From: Anastrepha obliqua
Lineage: Eukaryota; Arthropoda; Insecta; Diptera; Tephritidae
DNA length: 64,000 bases
Reading direction: 5' to 3'
Assembly (NCBI RefSeq): GCF_027943255.1
Contig: NC_072893.1
Coordinates: 89,411,784-89,475,783, forward strand
Shown: piece after piece, positions 56,740 through 64,000 of the stretch
How the letters are laid out: each line of letters starts with the position of its first letter
How positions within the stretch are numbered: the first letter of the stretch is position 1
Made by a program: the position numbers and the translations under genes
Notes under the pieces: model-generated
What the model saw: only the letters and a program-made list of their open reading frames with translations
The model's database searches: none
Told to the model about the DNA's origin: nothing

Positions 56740-57092
56740 GCGCATTATACAGGGTGTCCCAACTTGATTGATTAACTTTATGAAATTCCAACCGATCGGC
56801 GTTGATTTTGAAATGCCGGTTTAGTACAATTTCAAACATTATTGCTATATACTGCAAGCACGCGCCGAAATAGTGTCACTTTAGATTGGAAATATTCTAT
56901 TAATTAGCGACAATTCTCACACCATTCACGAAACAGTCCTCTATGACCAGAAAGTGACTATATGGATTGCTGTTTGCTCGAAAACAATCATTGGGGCAGT
57001 CAATGTCAATCGGTAATGGGCGAGTCGTGACAAAGGTGGTGACAAAAAGTTCCCGGATTGTGTGATGTCAAAAAATGCACAATTGGCTACTC
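56740..57092 (+). pseudogene. mariner-like transposon scrap
   Basis: It contains an end-like CAGGGTGTCCCAACTTG near 56752 and a frame D-Q-K-V-T-I-W-I-A-V-C-S-K-T-I-I-G, equivalent to the strand before G-P-Y-F-F in the DD41D elements of this window. Much reduced. Confidence 0.4.
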
Positions 57093-57115
57093 ATCAACTG
57101 GGATTTTTAAGTAGT

Positions 57116-57906
57116 AAAGTTTATGCCGATATTGATAGTTCTGCCTTTTCCAAACTAGATAAAGAATCAAAGCGAAAGGGTCTGGTAGTGAACGAGGACG
57201 AAACGAAGTACCTCCTGTCACCAAACCAACTGTCGGCGCACTCGCGTAACAGCACCCACGTCACTGTCGACAGTTATGAGTTCGAGGTTGTAAAAGACTT
57301 TGTTTATCTGGGAACCAGCATTAACACCGATAATAATCTCAGCCTTGAAATCCAACGTAGAATCTCTCTTGCCAACAAGTGCTACTTTGGACTAAGTAGG
57401 CAATAGAGTAGTAAAGCCCTCTCTCGACGAACAAAAATCCCACTTTATAAGGCTCGCGTCATTCCCTTCTTTTTGTATGGCGCAGAAACTTGGACGATGA
57501 CAATATCCGATGAAGCGACGTTTGGAGTGTTTGAGAGAAACATTCTGCGGAAGATTTTTGGACCTTTGCCCCTTGGCAACGGCGAATTTCGCAGGCGATG
57601 CAACGATGAGCTGTATAAGCTTTACGATGACCTAGGCATAGCGCAGCGAATAAAAATCCAGCGGATACGTTGGCTGGGCATGTCGTCCGAATAGATACAA
57701 ACGCTCCGGCTCAGAAGGTATTCGATGCGGTACCAGCTGGTAATAGCAGAGGAAGAAGAAGACCTCCTCTGCGTTGAAGAGATCAGGAGAAGGACTTGGT
57801 TTATAAAACTGGCTCCGGTTAGCGCGAGAAAGAAACGCTTTGTTAAACTGGGTCAAATCGCATAAGCGCCTATCGCGCCAATCAAGACGAAGAAAGTTTA
57901 TGCCGA
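57116..57906 (+). mobile_element. 5'-truncated RTE-like LINE, copy B
   Basis: Shares T-S-I-N-T-D-N-N-L-S-L-E-I-Q-R-R-I, A-N-K-C-Y-F-G-L-S-R-Q, A-E-T-W-T-M-T and I-L-R-K-I-F-G-P-L with copy A (13445-14937, opposite strand). It begins around the Y-A-D region of the reverse transcriptase and ends CGCGCCAATCAAGACGAAG. AAAGTTTATGCCGA occurs at both edges (57116-57129, 57893-57906). One stop and a frameshift make it inactive. Confidence 0.7.
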
Positions 57907-58599
57907 CGACCATAGTAGGACACAAAGACAAGCCAGAGGTAATGGAAAACGTAAGGCCCGAAAATAAAAAAAATAGTCCGCTTCTGTCTTGCTAATAACA
58001 ACGGCCAATGAATCGATATTGTTTTGGGAAACTAAGTGAGATAAATTTTAAGAGAGTAAAGTTAATAAGAGAATAACACATGCAGTGCCAAGCGAATTTG
58101 GCAGAAATCTTCACCGGAGCCCAAGCAGATGTTTTTTAGAATGCGGTATGTAGCAGAATAGTTTCCATATGAATTTTTATTTTTTAGTGATGTGAAGAAG
58201 GGAACACTTAGTTACACAGATAAATTTCAAAGCCATAGCAAGCAGCTATTTTTAACTCTCAAGGCTTAGTTCAAATTTTATTGATGATTTAGCTAAAACA
58301 GAATAAATGGACATACAGCCAGAAACAACAGATTTGTTTAAATAGTCCTCAAAACCGAATATCTCAAGTCTTGGACATAATTTATATACATACTTTCTCA
58401 GTAACCCTGTATATTGATTGCTGAGCAATCTCCAATCTGCTTTGCTGTTTATTTCGAACTTCACAACTGCTTTCATATGTAGTTTTTTTTTTTTTTTGTA
58501 CAACACGGCCCTGTATAACGGAACTGGAATCGTAAGCGTTGTGAAAATTTAAACAAAATTGTTTGCAAATATTTGTCTGTATGCCAAAGTTATTCAATA
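57907..58599. other. spacer, nothing recognised
   Basis: No gene seen. Confidence 0.4.
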
Positions 58600-60240
58600 A
58601 TAATTCATATTAGAACAGCACACCCGATTGAGAGGAGCATAGAATACAAGCAATCCTCGCTAGTCGCTTTTCTCGACATAGAGGGGGCCTTCAACAATGT
58701 TACCACAAGATCCATAATTGAGGCTCTTAACATGTTAGGCATAGACATAGGTCTGAACGAATAGATAGAGAATATGCTCAAAACTAGAATAGTGAGGTAG
58801 GCAGCAGCCCGATAAAACGCTCTGTCAACAGGGGAACCCCTCAGGGAGGAGTCTTATCCCCTCTACTGTGGTTACTAGTCGCCAACAACATCCTCACCAA
58901 ATTTAACCGAAAGGGAATTAAAGTGGTGGCGTACGCGGACGACATACTGCTTATGGTTTCAGGAATGTTTCCAACCACAATCAGTGAGATTATGGTATTA
59001 CTCAGCTCTGGTATTACTCAGCAACTGGGCCACGGACTCTGGTTTAAGTGTAAACCCGAGAAAAACTGAACTGATGCTATTCACCAAGAAAACCAAGGTG
59101 CCAAACTTTAATCTCCCAAAACTAAACGGCGTCAGCCTCACGCTAACCAAACAGGCAAAATACCTAGGGGTTATCCTGGACCCCAAACTCAGCTGGAAGT
59201 CCAACGTAGAGTACAGGGTAAAGAAAGCGAATATAGCACTTTACACATGTAAGAGAATGTTGGGAAAAAAATGGGGTCTGCACCAAAATTATCCAACTGG
59301 TCCTACACAGCCATTGTAAGGCCAATACTAACATATGCGGCACTAGTTTGGTGGCCTGCAACAGAAAGGAAATACAACAAAACTAAGCTGAAAAAGATAC
59401 AAAGAACAGCGTGTATCCTAACTACAGGAGCGCTTAGCACCAGTCCTACTGAAGCGCTCAATGTACTAACACATCTATTGGCATTAGATTTACACATTAA
59501 AACAATAGCTACTTGCAGCGCGGTGAAACTCAGAGACATAGGAAGTTGACTCTACAAGGAAGTTGGTGCAAGAGTAGCTATCTTCTCAGACAGTCAAGCA
59601 GCTATTAAGGCCTTAGACTCTAACTACATTTCATCCAAACTGGTCTTACAGTGTAGAGAGAAGCTGAAACTGCTCAGCCATTGGCTTGAAATTACCCTGA
59701 TATGGGTTCCCGGTCATAGGAATATACGGGGCAATGAGATAGCGGATGAGCTAGCAAGAAAGGGCTCGACACTAGACATAGCAGAGGCGGTGGCAGTCTC
59801 CACCCCACTGAACACACTAAAAGCATCCATTGCTTCATACTATCATGCTTTAGCCGAAAGAAGATGGAAGCAAATACCTACATGTATTACAACAAAAAAC
59901 ACATGGCCGTCGTACAAAATCCAAAGGACGAATGACCTCCTAGGATGTTCTCGGCCAAACATTTCACGTATCACTGCAACCCTTACAGGACATTGGAAAG
60001 TAGGAGATCATGCAGCTAGACTCAATCTACCCTTCAATCCTATCTGTAGAAGCTGTCAATCGGAAGGGGCGAAGGAAAGTCTGTTCCACTATTTATGTGA
60101 ATGTCCGGGACTAGCCAGGGCACGACTCCTTCGGTAAGCCTTTCTTACAGCAAATTAAAGAAATCTCAGACATAGAGATAAAGGATTTGCTGCTATACTT
60201 GGACCTCACTAAATGGATCTGACTTGGAAACAAAAAAAAA
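58600..60240 (+). pseudogene. LOA-like LINE, RT to C-terminus, degenerate
   Basis: It begins inside the reverse transcriptase (F-L-D-I-E-G-A-F-N-N), then with shifts G-V-L-S-P-L-L-W and Y-A-D-D-I-L-L-M-V. It goes on to S-V-N-P-R-K-T-E-L-M-L-F, P-I-L-T-Y-A-A-L-V-W-W-P-A, an RNase H part lacking its first motif (F-S-D-S-Q-A-A-I, W-V-P-G-H-R-N-I) and a C-R-S-C...H-Y-L-C-E-C cluster. It resembles but is distinct from the intact element at 21667. A deletion of about 380 bases lies near 59548, between the RT C-terminus and RNase H. Confidence 0.75.
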
Positions 60241-61009
60241 AAACAATAACAACATCATCTTCACACGAGATAGTGGTAGTAAAACGGTGCTGGTCACTAA
60301 TTAGGAGCATTTTTCAGCTCAGAAATGTTCAACCACCTCAACAACAACAACAATAACAACAACAGCACACCCTGTATTAAAAATTAAATTAAATTTAAAT
60401 TCCTTAACAAATGAAATTGCGTAACGAATCAGTATGAATAATTTATTTATTGGATGTAATACAGTTATGTGCACAATGGATGATGCAAAAACTTCCATAT
60501 ATTCGGCTTAAATGAAAAAAAAGTATCTGAGACTACACTCGCAATAATGATTAACTCATCTTTAAATAACGAAAATACGTTGGAAATAAAAACAATTAAC
60601 TTTTTTTTGTTATTTTTATATATGCAAATAAAATCAGACAAAAACATATTTTAGTCCAAATAAAATTGCATTTTGAGTATATAAATTAAATGACCAAAAA
60701 CATGACTGCATTTTAATGGCGCAGAATCAAATTGGTAATGTGCAAAGATAAAAAGGCGTTAAGGAAATTTATGAGAACTATTCTGCACAAAATTAATGCT
60801 TCTATCAGCATGGTAGAAGGGTAAGGGATGATGTACGGTAAAAGTGCAATAACTACGCCCTTTGTCCATGCTTTATGTATGAGAATTTGAGGCAGCACCC
60901 GTACGTCGTGTGAACACAGAGGAAGAGTGGAAGCAGCCAGCTTGTAATGATGAAAAGTAGGTATGCATCTCGACCACAAGATCTTTATCTCTTTTTTTTC
61001 TTGTTCTCT
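60241..61009. other. spacer with AAC simple repeat
   Basis: CAACAACAACAACAATAAC-type repeat at about 60338-60364. No gene seen. Confidence 0.4.
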
Positions 61010-62298
61010 ACCCAGGGGAGTTTATTGCAAACTAGGCAAACTACAAGTGATGATTTATAACCTTGAAAGCTACTGCAACCTGTGGAATCTTCAAGTAAAC
61101 CGCTCAAAGTCTCAAATAATGGTGTTCAGAAAAGGTGGGAAACTCAGAGGAGAGATGGTATTATAGTAAGGAAGAAATACAGACTGTGTCTCGATATATT
61201 TACTTACTTAGGAGTGGAAATGACACCTCAGATGAATTTAAAAAAATATGTTAAAAACAGAACAGCTACAGCAAAAAATGGTATTAATGCTTCGTGGACT
61301 TGTCTTTTAAAAAAGAAAGAAATTTCAATTGAAGCTAAATGGAAGCTTTTTCTTGCAGTTTGTCGTTCAATACAATCATACGCAGCACAGGTGTGGGGTT
61401 TCGGGTGGTTTGAAGAAGTTGATATATTGCAAAAGTATTTTGTAAAGCGAAGTCTGAAGCTACCATCGCATATGCCTACACACATACTTTTTTTGGAAAC
61501 CGGCTTGCAAGAAAATCATTTGTTTACTTTAAAACTGTTCCTTAAGTATATGCACAGAATTTTGTTTATATACTCAAAAAATCGGCTGCCACATTATCTG
61601 TCCAAAATTGTTAAAAAGAAAGAAGTCTTCTGGATTAGAGATCTAAAGAACTTGTTTAGTAAAAACGATGTCATTTGGCGTATAGATATCATACAATCAT
61701 AAAGCTGGATAGAAGATGCAAAATTGATTTTAACAAATCACAACCAGGTTAGGATGAGTATGTACATACAAAAATCCTTAAGTACTAGTAGGATATATAT
61801 GGAATTAGATTGGTCAAAAGGTATGGTTTATTTAAAAAAATATGATATAGAATCAAGCATATTGATAATGAGGGCTAGGAGTGACATGGCAATTTTAAAT
61901 AACAACAGATTTGACACAGGAAATAAAACTTGCTCAATGTGTAATTTAGGCGAGCTAGAAAACATAGCACATTTCCGGGCGCGCTGCCCAATATCAAGAG
62001 AATACAGAAAAGCCTTTTTCGGAAAATTTACCTTAAATGATTCACAACTGATTGATATTCTCAATGGGGTAAATGATCATTGGGATAAACTTTTGCGTTT
62101 CAATAAATATGCCTCTAGATACAGAGATTACTTAATAAAAGAGTTTAACTGGTTTTAAAAACCGTAAACCGAATAATTGTTTTGTTAAATTGTTAAATTA
62201 TTGTAAATATTTATTCTTTTTCTTAATATTACAATAAATAAATTTCAAATTTTGTATATTTTACTTTTATTTGCAATAAATACTACTACTACTACTTA
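61010..62298 (+). pseudogene. LINE 3' half, unassigned clade
   Basis: Frames read N-L-W-N-L-Q-V-N-R-S-K-S-Q-I-M-V-F (after the RT palm), then F-T-Y-L-G-V-E-M, then a thumb-like region with Y-A-A-Q-V-W-G-F-G-W, and a final frame with C-S-M-C-N-L-G-E-L-E-N-I-A-H-F-x-x-x-C-P. It ends in an AT-rich 3' region and a TAC-repeat tail at about 62282-62298. Only two frame breaks, so it is younger than most LINE relics here. Confidence 0.65.
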
Positions 62299-62695
62299 TT
62301 GCATTTTCGGAGTAAAAGTTAGATTATTAAATTTTTTTCGAACTTCAATTGAGTAAAACTATTTTCAAGCTCTCTTCTGGCTATGATGAGGATTTTTTTG
62401 CGTGCTCTGTATTAAGGGGGATTCACAACGAAGTGGTAACTTTGTTACTCGTTACTCAGTGTCATTGTTTTTAGGGTATTTTACTCACTTACAATTATAT
62501 AGTAGTGATTACAACACAATCAGCTGTTTGTTATTCATGCAGTTTACCGCTTATAAAAACTTTAGGGCATACGGGTTGGCTTATTTCATTTTAATTTTCT
62601 ATTATTTATTCCACTTTTTTTGGAGTCAGTGAAAAAGAAAACACTACCAATTAGCTCCTACGAAAAGCAAGCCGACTTTCATACCGAGCATAAAC
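62299..62695. other. spacer, nothing recognised
   Basis: No gene seen. Confidence 0.4.
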
Positions 62696-62890
62696 ATTCT
62701 GTCAAAAAAGTGCCAGAAATTGTTCATTAAAACGCTAAATAACTGTTCAATCATCAAAATTTATTTTGTCGTCTTCAAACTAGGCTCTACTCGAAGCAAT
62801 ACACATATGCCAAAGATTAGTCCAGTCATCAAAGCACCTTTTAAACGCGTTTGAAGAGATCTTCCACAGCTCCTTCAGCGAATTCTCCTT
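62696..62890 (-). pseudogene. mariner transposase C-terminal fragment
   Basis: The minus strand reads L-K-E-L-W-K-I-S-S-N-A-F-K-R-C-F-D-D-W, then W-H-M-C-I-A-S then F-E-D-D-K, the typical C-terminus of mariner-like transposases (F-x-x-C-F-x-D-W-x-x-R-W-x-K-C-I). It lies directly beside the fold-back at 62891. Confidence 0.5.
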
Positions 62891-63240
62891 AATGGCCATT
62901 TTAGCCATTTTTGATAATTTTTTTTGGGATAGAAAATTTTTTTTTTTTAGCTTTAGCTTTAAAACCCATTTTTTTAAATTATTGTACGATTTTTTAAAAA
63001 AAAGTTATGACATTTTGAAATTAACAGTTTCAGTTACGTATACGTTGGGTATAACGTCTATTGGCGTAACTGAAACTGTTAATTTCAAAATGTCATAACT
63101 TTTTTTTAAAAAATCGTACAATAATTTTAAAAAATGGGTTTAAAGCTAAAGAGTTGTACTATGCGACCTTTTCGTCGAAAATTGAAAAAAAAAATTTTCT
63201 ATCCCAAAAAAAATTATCAAAAATGGCTAAAATGGCCATT
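62891..63240. repeat. near-perfect long palindrome (fold-back)
   Basis: The left arm 62891-63038 starts AATGGCCATTTTAGCCATTT and ends CAGTTACG. The 26-base loop is 63039-63064. The right arm 63065-63240 is the reverse complement. Arms match almost perfectly, except that the right arm has about 35 extra bases (around 63151-63185). No coding capacity. Confidence 0.85.
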
Positions 63241-64000
63241 TTTTGACCTTTTAGGCTTCATTTACCAAAAATCCTGACGTGATGGAGCATTTTGAAGGTC
63301 AGATTCGTTTTCAGCGCATAAAAAACTACAAGAAACAAGTACAGCCATTCTAGAAACTGAAAAAAGTTAAATTTCGCAGGCCAGTGTTATTGAAGACGCA
63401 GAACAAAGAAGTAAATGCCTTGAAAGAGTTTGTTGACTTCTTGAAAAAATATCCATTGTTCGAATGAAAAGAGTTTTTCGGTACTATGACGACTTAAGGC
63501 ATAATAAATGTGAAAAAAGGGGCAAATGTTTTACCAAATAAAATTTTATATTATTATATGCTCGAAAGGAGTACTGTTTTTAGTTCAAACAAATAATTAC
63601 AGAATGAAATACATTTATAAATCAGAAATCCTGATTCATTTTTTATCAGTCCCACTAGCTGAGGGTTTCGTGTTCGTGGTAAGCGAACTACTCACATAGG
63701 GGGAACGCAAACTGCCGGCCTTCTGACAGTAGTAAATGAAATCCTGAAAACTAAAATAGAGAAAAAGATTTTATACACGTAGGCAGTGCATAGAATAGTA
63801 TAAGTTTGCTCACTGTAAGCTGGTTATGTTGATGAATGGATAACGCATTGTACAGGTTGGCCGAAAAGTATCGTAAGCGACAGCTAGTTGCTTCATCCAT
63901 TCGCCACTTTCTAACGCTTGGCGCAAAGCAGAGGCCTTATATTTCTGGCCTTAAATACAAAATTGTTTAGTATCGTATAGTTTTCAAAATGTTCTCCATG
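63241..64000. other. spacer with mariner-like end
   Basis: A mariner-type end CAGGTTGGCCGAAAAGTATC lies at about 63854. The following CATTCGCCACTTTCTAACGC recurs (with differences) at about 3075. The window ends here. Confidence 0.4.

Overview
The window is insect nuclear DNA, almost certainly from a higher fly. Evidence for this includes the split gene with GT-AG introns, AT-rich spacers full of short CATA/TATG-type repeats, and many decayed mariner/Tc1 transposons and non-LTR retrotransposons. A tephritid fruit fly is my best guess. DD41D mariners of the 'rosa' type, first described in that family, are present several times. That identification is an inference from repeat content only.

Only one host gene is supported: neto (Neuropilin and Tolloid-like), on the + strand from about 4498 to 38014. 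Eight shared exons (4498-15471) encode a long low-complexity prodomain with a furin-type site, two CUB domains, an LDL-receptor class A repeat and one transmembrane helix. Two alternative 3' ends follow. A single polyQ-bearing exon (19487-20164) gives a Neto-alpha-like cytoplasmic tail, and three exons (36777-38014) give a Neto-beta-like tail. All exon phases agree: the common part from the ATG at 4605 is exactly 684 codons, followed by 225 (alpha) or 311 (beta) residues. The exon supplying a signal peptide is not recognised and probably lies upstream.

The introns and the 26 kb downstream of neto are packed with mobile elements. The largest is a 5.48 kb LOA-like non-LTR retrotransposon (21667-27149, - strand) with two intact overlapping ORFs. 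It is inserted inside a Tc1-like transposase gene and flanked by a 4-bp duplication. Other elements include a tRNA-derived SINE family (one copy with a triplicated 129-bp body), RTE-like LINE fragments sharing their 3' end with the SINE, several mariner and Tc1 relics (two with visible terminal inverted repeats and TA targets), two large fold-back structures, and a six-unit ~150-bp tandem array. No CRISPR array, operon or free-standing RNA gene was seen.

By region: 1-4.5 kb transposon relics and neto upstream sequence; 4.5-15.5 kb common neto exons; 15.5-36.8 kb the alternative-splicing intron holding the alpha exon and the nested transposon; 36.8-38.0 kb beta exons; 38-64 kb gene-free, repeat-rich sequence.
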